Assembly (NCBI GenBank): GCA_947579665.1
Contig: OX388348.1
Span: 5,270,001-5,334,000, forward strand
From: Sympetrum striolatum
Taxonomy: Eukaryota; Arthropoda; Insecta; Odonata; Libellulidae
Direction: 5' to 3'
Length of the DNA: 64,000 bases
Notes under the pieces: model-generated
Told to the model about the DNA's origin: nothing
The model's input: only the letters and a program-made list of their open reading frames with translations
Database searches by the model: none
Made by a program: the position numbers and the translations under genes
Shown: piece by piece, positions 38,111-51,850 of the stretch
Layout: each line of letters opens with the position of its first letter
How positions within the stretch are numbered: the first letter of the stretch is position 1

Positions 38111-41100
38111 ACTACTTCTTATGAAAAATCAAACCGATCGTGAAACTATGGAAGGTTAACTGCATGATTTCAGTCGTTTTTGTACAAATATTATCTTATT
38201 TTGCGTTTAACTCCATTTTTACATTTTAGTATGTGCTCCCAGTTTAGTTTGATTTACTTTCTTAAGGCATTTTTACAACCTAATTAAAAATGGGAGTGTT
38301 TCTGTTCACCTCGTTCTATTTAGGCTAGCGAAAGTTACGTACAACGTTAGAAGCATATGAATGAACTGAATGAAGCTGAGATAGATTGTATTTGGAGTTT
38401 GTGTGGCAGGAGAGAGAGACGGCAGCGGTATTGAAATTGCGTAATGTCTGAAAGCAATGCTTTACGTTTGTGTGGATGTTTGGAAGGAATGGTTGGAAGC
38501 AGAGAGAGTAATGCCATCTATGGAGTGAATTTAAATCGTTCAAAATCGGGAGAAAGACTGATTAAATGAGGTGAGGTGCTCAAAAGACTTCAAGTACCAT
38601 TAAGAAACGTATTAAACATTCATAGACACACCAGAAGATTTACAAAAGGATTGGAAATTATGGAGAAGTATTTTAAGCGGCTAACTCCGTAAGGGAATAT
38701 CTCGAGGGAAATATGGGATCCATCATATCTAAAATCTTATGTAAATATATACATTGCCTAATAAAATTATATGTCTGCTGCGTCCAAAACTTTGACTGTA
38801 ACTTATATATATATATAAATTCATGTACTTTTACATCGGTAAGGGAAATGATTTTCGCCAATAATGTTTGTCTGCGACATATAAGTTTTAGTATATGAGA
38901 CCCCACTGTATAATTCGCTTTAGGCAAACCTACTGTCGCCAAGACAACTTCTAACCATCTGTATGCTATTAATATAATACATAAAGTGATTTGAACATTT
39001 TTTTGAATTTCGCTGTATCTGAGAATTTTCTACCGAATTCCATGAATTATCTCGTAAATGCTAGTTAAACTCGAAGCAAATTGTGTAAAACGGGACTTAT
39101 TCCAGAACTCATCCTCATGAAAGACAAATTTTCGGGACGCGGGATAGTCCCGTGTTCTCGGGACAAGTGGCTGGTGCCAAAGAAAGACACAGTTTTGTGG
39201 TCTTAGAACGGCTCGCTCCATTTCCAAAAATAGATCGCATTTCTCCCTGCGCACGCTAAATCTCCGACGCGGAGTTCATCTTTCAAAAAGAACGACGGCA
39301 CCACTGCTTTCAGTGCCAAACATTAGAATTTTAGATTCCGAATTCTCGTATTTTATGCTGTTGTCTTTGCTACTGTGACGTTTGCAATGCTGTTTTTCAG
39401 TTTTATTTGCAAAGGATCGAGGAATACGTCTCTTTCATTCACTTCTGTCTTATTTTGGGATTGATAACTAGTAAAGTAAATCTCGAGGCGAAAATAATGG
39501 CATTTTTGCTGGTTATTTCTTGTAGAAAAGTTCCACTCGCTAGATTTCTCTGAAGAGCTTACTTGCCATTTTTTCCTTTTATAGCGATCTGGCTAGACGA
39601 GGATGGCAATGGCAAATTCCCTAAATCCTAATCCTGCCTTTTAAACTCTACTGAGCTTTTTGCAGGCAGTGGTATGCGGCAGGAGTACCTGGCCTGGCGT
39701 ATTCGTTACCCCAAGTGTCACGGGCAGTTTTTTTTAATGAAGTTAATATTATAAATATTTTGGAATACCCCTCGAATTTTGTGTATGCTGATAATTTGCA
39801 TCCGTCTGCGTATCTCTATGGTATAGTACTTAACAGATTGTTTCTTCTTGCAATAGAAAGAGGTAAATTATTGAAATCCAAGGTGGCAGGGGGACCAAAA
39901 ACCCTAGGAGTGAGGGATTCCTTCGGGATGGTTATCTTACAGAGTCATAAGTTCAATATCAAAATGCAAAATATCTGCGCATGTACCGGTGAATACGATA
40001 TTAAAATGTATGATTAATTAGTATGAAATCGTCAAATTATGATGCGATCGTTAGTCTTTTGCTACTCGAATGTTATTAATACAAAATAAGAACTAATTAC
40101 ATCACGTATGCTATCCTTATTCTCGAACGTTTTGCTCAATCAGTGTGACATATGCGCTCCAAAAATGAGATCTTAAATGTTAGGACGCGTTTGAGATGTT
40201 GCTGCGGCGTGAACTTAAGTTAGATTGGCGTGAAAAAAAAAAACAAGGAAGTGCTGAGAGAAGAAGAGGGAGAGTTATCGAACATAAACAGAATGGGGTT
40301 AGCGAGCTATTGGCCTTAATTATTTAAAACAATGTTTAGCCGCATTTATCATTATATTAATTTATTCCCTATTGATACTAAGTATACGTACGCCTCTAAA
40401 AACAATTTGGAATTAGAGTTCGGTTTCGGGACAGCCTTAAACCGTATATCGAATGATACTTGGGTCCATACTCTCCAACTATTGGCTATTGTTCGCACCT
40501 GTGCACCTCTCGTAGAAAGAATTAACGGTCCCGGAATTCTTTTAGCGAAGTAAAGATTTGGCGTTGAAGGTGCTGGTGAAAGGGGTTCCATTGAAGATCC
40601 TTTCATAATCCTCACGTCTTTGGCACACTGTTCAGGTCATTCACCCGTTCCAGCCATTCCAGCGCTTGGCTCTTCCCTTCAGCGATACTTGATGGCAAAG
40701 CGAATTTAAGAGGGGCAACTTCACTTCCCTACTTATCCTACACCAAATATCAGAAAATTCTCTTCTAAATTTTCCTGTTATATTGTGGAATATGTTGTTA
40801 AGAGACCTCTGGGATAGCCGTGAAGGGATCCTTAAAATAATCATTGCTGTTCTTATAATATATGCATCTTTGTTTTTCTCTCGTGCTGACGATAAAAATG
40901 TCAGGAATTTTGAATACTAAGCCTTACTAAATGAAAAGACGATTGAATATAATTCTCCATTGATTCCTTTTGTAGGTTTCCCTTATGCATCCTTAAATCT
41001 CAGGGAACGAAGGGGATGTTTTTCTATTAGTGTTTTTTAAGAAAATCCTGGAATATTCTGTCAATTATCGTCGATGACAATGAGGAAGTTCTTCATATGC

Positions 41101-41567
41101 CCTAATGACACTTCCGCCGCGTTCTTGCGACAGTAATCTCTGTTTTACTTTCGCCAAAGAAAAGAAGCCTTCGAGCGATAAAATTGGATCGCATTTCTCA
41201 TTGGAAGCGAATGATTTTGGGTCGAAGCTGAGAATTGTGCTATGAACAGTTGTCTGTCAGGTGGAGCAGCGATGTGAAACGTTGTGCACTATGTAAATGC
41301 TTATAGTATAAATATAATTATTATTTTACAAATTTTAATACTATGTAACTCATAAGTAGTTCTCAGCAATAATCTTTCATTTAAAATGCACATCCAGAAC
41401 GTAGCTGGGTCAGCCGATAAGACTCTGAGGCTATGTAACCGCGTCCAAGCGATTCGAGCGTAGAAGAGGTGAATAACTGAGTATATAGACTAAAATTGTT
41501 CGAGAATTTTTTAAACAGTGATTTACGCGGCGTCGTGATCCCAACTCTTGACGAACGCGATTTTCGC
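38111..41567. other. No gene seen
   Basis: AT-rich DNA with frames up to 100 codons (39715-40017) and no domain. The upstream, unrecognisable part of the LINE copy below may start near 41400. Confidence 0.35.
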
Positions 41568-41748
41568 AGCCAGACGACAAAAAGATTTCGCGAGATTATA
41601 GCGAGAACAGATGGCCTTCATTGGTCGATTCTTCCGGATAGTATAAGGTGCCCTAATTTGAAAATTATTTAGGTATTTTGGTGTTTCACACCCTTGCCAT
41701 ACGTCTTAGTGCGGCTTGCGTGGTACTAACGTAAATGTAAATAATTTA
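41568..41748 (+). pseudogene. LINE remnant: RT C-terminus plus 3' tail
   Basis: The frame 41568-41669 encodes SQTTKRFREIIARTDGLHW and then SILPDSIRCPNLK. This matches the extreme C-terminal region of Jockey/CR1-like non-LTR polyproteins, where a basic ART.. segment is followed by a (D/E)WN.LP motif, here degraded to HWSILP. A stop at 41670 is followed by the tail TGGTGTTTCACACCCTTGCC (41679 on) and CTTAGTGCGGCTTGCG, homologous to the tails at 16.6 and 58.4 kb. The copy is 5'-truncated, as usual for LINEs. Confidence 0.65.
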
Positions 41749-41997
41749 ATATTATGCATATACGTCAATATTAATCATTTGCTGTAAGGAGACTGCATTT
41801 AAATAGCGTTTTTTCTCGTAAATTACCTTGTCGACGAATTGTTGACCCACAACTCGTTAAAATAATTATAACTATCGACTTTCAAATTGCCCGACAACGC
41901 ATGACAGTGGTTGTCAGCACCAAGCGATCTTTTATTTTAAACATTACATTCGTGGATAATTGGTGAAATTTCTTTCTAAAATGTAGTTTAAAGCTTC

Positions 41998-42090
41998 CGG
42001 TGGGTGGCGCGAACGCCCCTGGGTTCGATTCCCGGCGGGGAAGTGGGAAATGACCTCAGCAGTGTAAGCCGTTTAAACAGTACGCCTACT
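41998..42090 (+). repeat. tRNA-derived SINE head, family 2
   Basis: GGTTCGATTCC (42022-42032) sits in a good T-stem with flanking GC pairs, followed by GGGAAATGACCTCAGC shared with the copy at 38.0 kb. The 5' half of the tRNA-like region is missing or unrecognisable. Confidence 0.6.
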
Positions 42091-44755
42091 TCGTCGAATT
42101 TATCTCACTTGTACAGTTCTCATGGTCTGCTCTTTGTCGAATCGTTCGAAGTAGAAGAGAAGTTGCGTAATACCCAACTATTTGGTTACACACTAACGTG
42201 GTTTATCTGGATTTATTGAACAAGTACCACCTAACTGCCGACCTGCTTTCTTTCAAGGACTCCTTACCTGCGTCGAAGCATCGTTTGTATCACTCGAATA
42301 GGGTTGTGTCTAACGTTGCAATAAGTCAGAGGTTTACTTCATAATTAAATTATATTTAGCATTACCACTCGGAATACTTGTGATTGAAGAATGAAATCAT
42401 TCATGTAGTATGCCAAAGAGATTTTCCTATATCCTCTACTATAAGATTTGGTTCTCTAATCATTTAAATATTTCTGAAAGTATTGCTTATCCTGTAAGAA
42501 GCCATAAAATAAATAAAGGGAGAAAAACTATTAACACAGTTGAGTTCTAAAAATTGTTTTTAATGTGAGAATGTACGAAATCTGCAAGCGGTTGGAAAAT
42601 CCTCCCAGATACTTTTGTTGATTTAGATTCATTAATAACTCTTACTGTTGTACACTACGTTTTAACAGCGAGTGAGAGAAATTTGTGAGCACAACTTCAG
42701 GCATTATGATTCATAGGCCCATTACTTACTGCGTGATAAATTCACAAAAATAGACGCTTGAACTACTCAATTCCAAGAGAGGAAAGGAAATAATTTAAAG
42801 AAGATTTGGTTTCAGTTCGCCCCTCTGTCACCTAGATTTTGTCGCGCAAGAGCGAGTATAAGAAGAATGGAGAAGTTTTCTTTATCTCGAAGGAGCATTT
42901 GCGCCGTGTCTCCCGTATCGAAAATCAATAATTCACCACTTGTGTTAATGTGAATCTGGGGAAAGTTCCAATTTGTGTAAAGTCACGCTCCGGAGGGGTC
43001 AAGTGATGGGAATTTCATTCGATAGCGCTCTTTCGAGGAAGGAAAATGAGGAGCCGTGCTCAAGATGTTTGGACGAAGAATCCTCAAGTTAATTCTTGGG
43101 AGAGACAATGGAGAAAGGGCTTTCTCAGATATAGGACGGTAATCTTGAAAATTTACTCGTATTGCTTGTAGAATACAGTATTTGATTGGTACTTCATTTA
43201 GATATTTTTCAAGTTAGAACGTTAGAATTCGCAGATTATGGAAGAATTAAGGAAAATAAATTACTAACCATAGAAAATTACGTGAGAGATAAATGTATGT
43301 ATGTGTGGACATATACCAATTGCAATTATGGTTGGCTGAGTTACGGTATTATGGATAGAAAGTAAATTATTCTATAGTAAGAGGTTGACCGATAGATCAC
43401 AGTTTGAAAGTGGTGAACGAAACGCTGTAGCAATGTATGCAATTACTTAAAAATTAGAGGAAAAAGATATGTGTTAGCAGAGAAAAATTTATTTGAGGAT
43501 AGTGATTTGTGAAATAGATAAGCACTGTTAGAATGGGTGTGACGCACTTCAAGCATCCTGTCTTGTATATTTCGTGCAGATAAACAAGTTCGTGAGTGCT
43601 ATATTTGTTTGGAAGTGTGTATGTATGCATGCAGCACTAATGGTTCGAAATTAAGTTGTCGATAAAAAATCTTGGTTAAATTTTAATTTGCATCGTTTTA
43701 TCTTTAAATGTCATACCCCGGTCCTTTTGTGTGTTCAAATTTGTCTTCTTCTCCCAATGGGTACGTCGGGTCCTTCCGTATTCCACGAGACATCCTAGGA
43801 TAAGCTGAAAGGAATCTTGGCACATCTTAAATTGTTTTAAGTTAGCGAAATGTGTTCTCTGAAGATTTCCAGTTCGAGGGTATTCTTTTCCGAGAGTCGT
43901 TCCGTTGAGCATATTTGCAGTTTCCATTTGTTCGCTTTGAATTCTCAGAGTTGCGTGAAGGTGTGACAGAACTTATCTTTGAAAATAAAGGAAGCGATTC
44001 TTGGAGGCGCAATTTCGCGGAACTCTCATGTTTGGAAATTGCTTCGATGACTTCCTTGTGCCTTCACGGGGAAGTTGAGGAGGCAATGCTTTCTCAAGAT
44101 AATGCCGCCATCCATCCCGGATTTCGTGACAGATGCCATGATAGGCCACCATTTTGTAGGGACACCTTTACGACGAAGGTAACTTCTGAATATTACAAAT
44201 CAATAGATCTGCAAGAAATTTTATAACGTCAAATACCATTCTTTACTTTTATACAGTTACTTATCCTTGGGGTAGCGAGGTATAGAAGGGGGGGTCCGCT
44301 GGAAGTTTTGCGCCCGATTTATTAAAAACTTCCCTCAGCTGTGTTGTTTGAGTTTTTTGTCTTTATTTTGTTATCAATTTTTGAAATTATTTTAGAGGGG
44401 AAATTGCGTGGTTAACTACCGTGGATACTTAATTTTCAATTGAATCTCTATATTATTTTACCGTTAATGAATTGGGCGAGGGTTAGCAGGAGAAATGGTC
44501 CGATACATCGCATGATATTCACTTACAGAAACACTAAAATAATAAATAAGTGAAATTTTTCCAGGCTCTATGGGAGATATCCTCATGAACTTATGCAAGT
44601 AGAAAACTACATCCCCTCTCCTTTCATTTTGATTCACTCTTAATGAATCAATATTGCGATATTTGAGTGAATGAAATCTTGTTAAACTTCGATTATTCTG
44701 TACTTTGCTTTTTGGGGCACCAAGAGCAGTTTAAAATTTACACTTCGAATGAGTT
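42091..44755. other. No gene seen
   Basis: A 103-codon + frame at 43915-44226 overlaps an opposite-strand frame and is unrecognised. At about 44270 the block GGGGTAGCGAGG with a G run may be a transposon-end fragment related to that at 14.8 kb. Confidence 0.35.
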
Positions 44756-44759
44756 ATTT

Positions 44760-44791
44760 ATGATTTCTTTCCTCCACTTTTTCAGGTGAGT
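44760..44791 (+). promoter_or_regulatory. Candidate recursive splice (ratchet) site B
   Basis: An excellent pyrimidine tract (TTTCTTTCCTCCACTTTTTC, 44764-44783) ends in AG at 44784-44785, directly joined to GTGAGT at 44786-44791. Splicing here would regenerate a donor, the defining property of a ratchet point. It lies 26 kb downstream of the candidate first exon on the same strand. Confidence 0.55.
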
Positions 44792-44824
44792 ACCACTGCT
44801 TGGCTTCACTCCCTTGTGGAGTTG
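44786..44824 (+). other. Candidate recursive-splice exon
   Basis: 39 bases after ratchet site B comes a perfect donor, TTG|GTAAGT, at 44824|44825. The interval is 13 codons, open from its first base (VSTTAWLHSLVEL). A strong donor just downstream is what exon definition of a recursive-splice exon requires. The insert is frame-neutral if retained. Splicing evidence is needed. Confidence 0.4.
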
Positions 44825-46619
44825 GTAAGTCCCTCAAACATTATCTTGGCAATACAGAACTGAATCTTATCAATTGCAATGTTAGGGACATCTCGGGTTA
44901 ACCTTTTCCTGGTTCTAATGACGTTGTGCTGGGAATCCGTAGTTTCATTATTTATCTGATTGGTCCAGCCTTCCTTATCTGCTTCTGCGCACTTACCTCC
45001 CCTCTGATTTATTGTGTTTCCTTTTCTCATCGTTACGAAATGAATAAATTAAACGCAATAACTTCCATCCGTCCTTCGCTGGATGATGCGGAGGCTGACG
45101 ATACGTGCGCTCATCTCCAATCTGCTTCTCGTACTCTTAAGCGATGGACAGGAAGTGTTGAAGTAATACTGAACATTGGGTCATAATAATATACGGATAG
45201 TGTCTCTCTCTAAATTCGGACGTACGCGTTTCAAATTCACCTAGGGAAATTATTAAAACGCAATTTGAAAATGTTGTGTTTCCATGTTCATTTTCCTTTG
45301 ATACAATTCTTATTAACCATTAACTATAATTTAGCACAGTAGCTGGAAATGATTAATATCTGTTTGAAACAAATGTAGTTCTATATTCATTCGATTTCAA
45401 AGAAACATATCGCAAGTAAAATAAATGTTAATCCACCATTATATCTTTTACGGCATTAAATAATTCAGTAAAAGTATAGTCATATGATATGTATTACTCG
45501 TCTCAAGAAAAGTTTGACCGTTTCAAGTACAGAGAGACCTGAGTATGTAGAAAGCGATCTATTTTGTCTTCTTTGCATTTGATGGTTTGAGTCGCTCAAA
45601 TCTTAGTATCCCCCTAAATGAACCAGTATCTAATCGTATGTGGGATACATGTGCGGCATCTCTCGAAGCGTGCTCAACATGAGTTGAAGAAGTATTTGAG
45701 AGGATGCGGGTGCCCTTTGAGGATGGACCACACAGCGATGCTTTGTCGGATGTGTTCGGGCGGTCTCAACTGAGGCAGTGTTGCCAATTCTAAACAATGC
45801 ACTGTAATCAATCAAGAAGTTGAGAATCCTCTAAAATGTCATTTTAAAGTATTTTATGCAAGAATAGGTTTATAGATTTGCTAAATGAGAAATGTAATAG
45901 TGATATTGGGTAAAACATTCCTCTAGCGCTGGTGTACACACCCCAGAGTCCTAAATCACCGCTAAGTATAATGTACCTGACTATTTTCTGTAATTTTTGT
46001 CCTCTGAATGGAAATCTTAGGTTCGTTTATTAATTTCCAGAATCAGTAGCAGTAATTCATCGTTTTATCAATTCGCAAGATTGCTGACATAATATGCGTG
46101 ATGAAGTGTTACGTTCATTTGCGCAGGGAAGAAGTTGATGAAAAGATCTAAAGAGTTGGATATATTTATATGAAAACGATGAACGAAAATACTTACTGGG
46201 AAATATATACACATCCATCACAATATTATATTCGTTCTCAAACCGATAATGGCAACCTGGAAATATTCTTTTCTGAATCGAGGGATAATTATATGAAAGC
46301 ATTAGACTGAAAAAGGATAAAAGATAAATTGTATCTCGTTACATCAACGATTACGCTTTGTTAAGCAAAATTCATCTTATTCCCATTGTTGAGATTTTTC
46401 GTGAATGAAATTGGCGTGGCGCAAGTTCCTCAAAGCTCAAAAGTTGTCCTTTTGACCCACTAATATCGCAAATCGATTTGACCCGGTCAAGGTCAGCAAT
46501 GCTCCTTCGATCGCTCGGCGTCTTCTATTCCTTTTATTTTGACCAGATGTCGAAGGGGTCACTTGAAGTCGCTTCACATGCAATCGTAGTTGTCATTTCG
46601 TTGCTTGATCTAAAATGAT
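44825..46619. other. No gene seen
   Basis: AT-rich DNA, no element recognised. Confidence 0.4.
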
Positions 46620-46662
46620 TGCAATATATTCGCAAGATTGAAAGTTGCAATATATTCGCAAG
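46620..46662. repeat. Short tandem duplication
   Basis: TGCAATATATTCGCAAG occurs at 46620-46636 and again at 46646-46662, a 26-bp period with two copies. Confidence 0.8.
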
Positions 46663-46824
46663 CTCGTTTTAAGGTATTCATTGATATTAATTTTCTTCCA
46701 TACCTCATTCAAGGCGAGATTCTTCCATCCAATGGCGATGAATTGTAAATTTGATCACGATTTATTATGCCAAAGATAAATAAAGCTGAAAGAAGTCGAC
46801 GTGACTGCAATTCAAAACCAAATC

Positions 46825-46875
46825 TTTCTGGTGGACCCCGTCGGCAAATCGGGGTTCGACTCTCAGTCATGTTGA
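46825..46875 (+). repeat. Weak tRNA-like box B remnant
   Basis: A box-B-like GGTTCGACTCT at about 46853 follows CCCCG...CGGGG pairing. The rest of a tRNA-like head is not recognisable. It is probably a degraded SINE but could be chance. Confidence 0.3.
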
Positions 46876-49800
46876 AATCTAACTTTTTTCTATCCTCAGG
46901 TTTTCAGTCACACTCTTAAATTTAAGCGGCATTTGCTTTGACTTTAGGATTCGGAGATTATACTTTGTTTCAGACGCTAAGTTTTGATGCAATATTAATA
47001 ATAACTGTATTTATCCAAAGACGTACATGATAACACTTACTCTTACCATCCATTAGTTTTATATATTGAAACAATGACATACGAGATATTAAATTCATTT
47101 GGAAAATCCGCAGATATGCGGATGGTAACAAAACAGGATGCGGTAACAATGATTGGGGAAATAGCTTCAAACCAGAGAAAGAAATTAGTAATTTTTGAAA
47201 AGATGTCGATTTCTGGAAAGATTGACATTGCAGCATAAAAAATATATTTAAAATAGGCTTATGCTTCGATGGCTAATAATTCAAAAGTTATAATATCAGG
47301 TTCGTAATACAATATTTACTTTAAAAGAATAGAAGAAGAAAGACTTAATGAGTAATCAATTTTAGAGCAAATTTAGCAGGATTATAAGTAGAATACTGTC
47401 GATAGTCTCATTGCAGTGGCATAACATAGTACTAACTAGAGAAGAAAACGGAGTATAAACATGATGACGTACAGAAAGTGGGAAAGAGCATAAAAAGAAA
47501 GGTATGTGGTTCGATAACGGATCTCCCATGTCATCCGAAGCAAACTTGCTGAGCAAACGGAAATTTCCAGAGAGGCTTTCGGAGAATAAATATTTCACAT
47601 CCCTCCTTCGATTACATCGCCTACGTGTTTGAGGGTCTTCTAAATCGATTCAAGGAGTCATAAATTCAATTTCAATTTTCAAAACTTACAGGAGAAAGGA
47701 ATACAACGATTTCCATATTAGAATATCATAAATGTCCAAAGTCACTTATTCGGAATAAAAATCTAAGAAGTCCAATTGGAATTTGCTAGTTTGTAATTTT
47801 TAGTTTGTAATTTTTTGTTTGTAATTTGTTAGGATTTGTTATCAATTGTCGAAAATCTTAGATTTAGCGGTTAACGGAATATCTTCAAGTATATCGTCTG
47901 CGAGAAGATTCTTCAGAAGAGGGAAGAAGAACTTCAGTAATTATCAATTGATAGAAGGCTAAGGAATTATCTGAAGTTGATTTTTGTTGTCCAAAAGAAT
48001 TACCGAGTTCTGCCTCTCCACAGATAACATGCCTGTTCAATTGGAGTCATCATCCATTGACTTGTGTTATGTTAAAGTAATTTAGTGGGCATTTCTAATA
48101 AAACATATACTTAATTGAACTGAAGATTAAGAATATTTTCAAGGCCTCGATAGTTAGCTCGTTGCTTTCCTCGTTTACTCTCAATGCCATCTTCTTCTTT
48201 AACACATCTTTCCTTCTATCGAATCGTTCATTATTAAAGGTACGCAAATCTCAACATTCTCCCCTAACAGAATGTATTTCATTTGTCTATCCTTGACTCT
48301 ATGTCAAAACGAACTTAAGAAATAAATCCTCGGTCGTTTGGCCTTTCTTTTAATCCACTAGCATAATTCAGCCAATCAACTCTGACTTCTTATCTCCTAT
48401 TTTTTCCGCATATATTCCTTATGTAATCCATTCCAATGGGTAATTTACCCTTTTGTTTTCGTCAACGAACTCAATTATTATGTTTTATGGCAAACTCCAA
48501 TTCTACGTATTGAATATTTATTCTATACTATTCTACACATGTATTAGACATGTCCATGAATTTGATGTTACACCATCAGCAAAAACTTGTCATCAACCGT
48601 TAAAATAGATAAACAATAGAAATTAAAACCATAAATGCAAACTTGAAGAGATATTTGGATCTGGAGTAAAATTCCTCTGCAACAAACTAACACCGCCCTT
48701 CCTGTAAAGAATCATAGTTTTTTATTGATTCGTTACGGCCTGACTAAGAGTCCGGTGGCAATTTTATTGAGTAACGTTTTATGTATGTACAACTATCTCC
48801 TTCTCTTTCGTCTGTTCTCCGTCCCTTTCACTGTCCACTCACCTTCCTCCTCCACAACACCCTCCCTGAACCCACTCGTCTTTCTAACTCTGCAGATATC
48901 CTTCCAGTCTCTATAAGCATTCTATCCATCATCCGCAGCCTTGGTCGTCTACAACAGGCGCTACCACCGCCCGCATGAAGCCCGATTTGGAAATTATACC
49001 TATTTATAAAACTTGATAACTATTTAAAAGTTGTGCGAAAATCAGTAATCTTAATTACGTTCTTAAATAGACATTATAAAAATACAGACCTCTCGTCAGC
49101 CCTTGTCTTGGATGTTTCTTTGGTAGAATCGGAGGAAGTGATGGAAACACATTTTCGCCGGAATAGAAATCGAAAGTTAACCTTTCCTCGGATATTTGGC
49201 AATGTCGCCTTTAGCAATCGCCGCGTGGGAGAAAAGCAAAGCGAATTTCGCAGGAAATTTTGCCTCTGACCTCTTTTTCACTAATTTGGGTCTTGGGTAG
49301 CGCAAGGTAGGTCAGATGATCAAAAGACACTGTCGAAGGGAATGGATCGTTTCAATCATTCCTTCTCCGAACTTGTACCTCCGTTATTTATGTAAGCCGC
49401 TTCAATTATTTGTGTATGAAATGCTTATAAATTTTCCTTGATTTTAGGTAAAATGTATCAGTATTTTCATTTCAAAAAATAAATGGGTGTCGATGCACTT
49501 TATCGTTCACTAGGCAGAGATAGAGTTAGCAATCAGCTGATAATTATTTAATGTAGACTAGATAAAAAATAGGTGCCCAAAAATACGGAAAGACAGACGA
49601 AAATTAGATGGCTGAAGCAGTGTATGATGAAAATGTGAATGTGTATAAATGTAAACAAAGACCAAGTAGAAGATGGTTAAATTTGGCGAATTAGATGCTT
49701 TTGAGAATAGACATGTAGCCTTGATATTTAATTACAATAGGTACTTGAAGATACGTATGATGTAGGCATTATTACAAAAGTATGGTGAATTAATTTGAAC

Positions 49801-50219
49801 CTAAGTGATAAATAAACAGTTTATCCTGGAAAAGAATAGTGTCTGTGATACGTATGTATGTAATTGCTTCCGTCAATTGTTTGTCACACCTAATATCATA
49901 GCGTAAGCCTCTTTATGAGATGTTCAATCGATATGCTTTCAGATTGGGAGGTAACTTCTCCAGAGGAAGATAACAATAAATCAAGACATGCGTTTAAATT
50001 GTATGTAAGTAAAGTCATCCACGCATAATTTTATTATCTTAATAATAATGCTCTGCTTTTATAATTCTCCGTGGCGTATGCATATTGCTATACACCTTTT
50101 ACCCTCAGTATCACTTTATTTGAATTCGTGCAGCCGATCGCATTGGAGATTGTAACAAAAGGATAATAATTCCACTTTCTCCAATACTTTCGAAGTGAAT
50201 CATGGGAACGGTATCGCTC
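46876..50219. other. No gene seen
   Basis: Contains an AT-rich micro-repeat of AGTTTGTAATTTTT-type units at about 47787-47828. A weak splice-like TTTTAG|GTAAAA at 49447 has a poorer pyrimidine tract than the three ratchet candidates. Confidence 0.35.
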
Positions 50220-50325
50220 CAGCGGACTTAGAAATTGATACTTAGGTCACTCAACCAGAAGGGATCGGGTTCGAGTCCTGCCAATCAAAGGTCGTTCACT
50301 TCAATGAGAACGACCTAAGGCACTC
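50220..50325 (+). repeat. Degraded tRNA-like SINE with hairpin body
   Basis: GGTTCGAGTCC at 50268-50278 resembles box B. Shortly after it AGGTCGTTC (50289-50297) and GAACGACCT (50308-50316) form a perfect 9-bp stem. Acceptor pairing is not visible. It is probably a further, diverged tRNA-derived retroposon. Confidence 0.4.
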
Positions 50326-51619
50326 ATAAGTGTGTCACGCGAATAAATGGATATCCGATAATTGATTATATTCGGACTCATGCAGACGGAAATAGAAACT
50401 TGATTTGATTTTTATAATCAATATTCTCAAAATAAAATTTCGCCTTTACACACACCAAGATTATTACGGTACTTCTCGATATTTTTTCACTTTCATCCGA
50501 TTGAAAATAAGACCAAGTCTTTGTTTTTATTGCGTAAAGAATTTAAGATTTGGAGGTTGGCAGCTCCGTATCTCGGTCAATATTTGATCCAAATTTCACG
50601 CACCGTTTGAAAACCTTGAATCGGAAACGAATGAGTTGAATGAATTTTTATTGGCCCTTCGGAATCACGTATCGCTCTCTTTTACTACTGCGAGATCTTA
50701 ACAACTGGCGTGGACACACCACCGCATGTGGCTTATGAAAGATTGGGGTCACAAAATGGCGACCGCGCCTTGTTTCTCTTTCGCTAAGTGGATATCGATG
50801 GCGGTCTAGCTCTCCAGATATTATATTTCGTCAGATATCACCTCCGGATGTCAATATAGGTAGTGGCGGTTTAATGAAGCGTTTTAAATTTACCTTTCGA
50901 ATATCTGTCTTTGTGTATGTCCGCTTCGCCGCCTTCCTCCAAGACCATTCCATTTATTCAACCACATTTTGCAAACTCGACCTTTTCAATTAGGAAAAAT
51001 TTCACGTTTCATAAAGCAGACATTGCTGGGTTTGACTCTTGATCTTTTGAAGCTCTTTGGAAAGTCTATGAAAAGTTCATTTTTTATCCTCTTCTTGTCT
51101 TAATTATCATAGAAATAAAATTCAAAGATACGGTCTTATGAAATCGAGACAAATATCGCAAGATGGAAGATTAAGAAATTGGTACTCTTAATTGGTCGAG
51201 GACTAATGTTAAATTATTAGAGGATAAGATCACGTAATTTTGTTTATGATGTACAAAGTAATATTTTCAATGGTTATATACTTACAGCTCAATTTCTGTC
51301 TTTAGTTCCTCATCCGAGTTTGCAAATTGTATATTTGTATGCAGAATTGTAAAATAATCGTTAACTTTACATACATATGTAACATCACAGCTTAGGATTT
51401 TGAAAAGAAAAATCTCTCGCTAAGAATTTAACTTTGATTTGAGAACCATAAGGTTAATTATGAAAGTCTCTGAGTTCAGGTAAAGAATTTTTAGGCTACT
51501 ATAATATATAATATATTATTAGGATTTCAATCAATCTGTCTGAAAGCACAGAGCTTCGACTGGGAATGGGAAATCGTGACTTTGGATTGGAACAAAATTT
51601 TGTCACGGGCGTTGATCGT
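50326..51619. other. No gene seen
   Basis: AT-rich DNA with no recognisable element. Confidence 0.4.
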
Positions 51620-51850
51620 TTACAGCAGATCGAAATGTGGCGTCGGAGGATTTGAGAAAATACTCCCAGAGTATTGTATATCTCTGATAAGATATTCAGA
51701 TCTTCTCATCTGTAGTGAATTCCAACCGAGGGACTCTATCATTGCCGTAACGCTGCTATCAAACCTGAAATCCCCGCAAACGAATCGGGCTGCTCTACGC
51801 TGGACCATCTCTAAATCTGAGACTAAACCTACTTCGTGTGGGTCCTCCAT
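51620..51850 (-). pseudogene. Jockey/CR1-like reverse transcriptase C-terminal fragment
   Basis: The minus-strand frame contains LEMVQRRAARFVCGDFRF and then DSSVTAMIESLGWNSLQMRR. This is a textbook match to the C-terminal part of Jockey/CR1-type non-LTR RTs (LExVQRRAARFV..., then SSVTxML..LGWxxLxxRR). The preceding EDPHEV corresponds to the usual WDPH/Y segment. Homology is lost after about residue 60 and there is no RT palm domain upstream, so it is a truncated, dead copy. Confidence 0.85.

Noticed and set aside
45910..45965. GGTGTACACACCCC resembling the LINE tail
   Set aside because: The following stem and GGCGGCTT block are absent and there is no RT sequence upstream.
49430..49455. TTTTAG|GTAAAA as a fourth ratchet site
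   Set aside because: The pyrimidine tract is interrupted by purines and the donor half is poor.
49561..49700. Possible further RT C-terminal remnant (QRPSRRWLNL)
   Set aside because: Only one weak KRWL-like motif, with no second conserved block in order.
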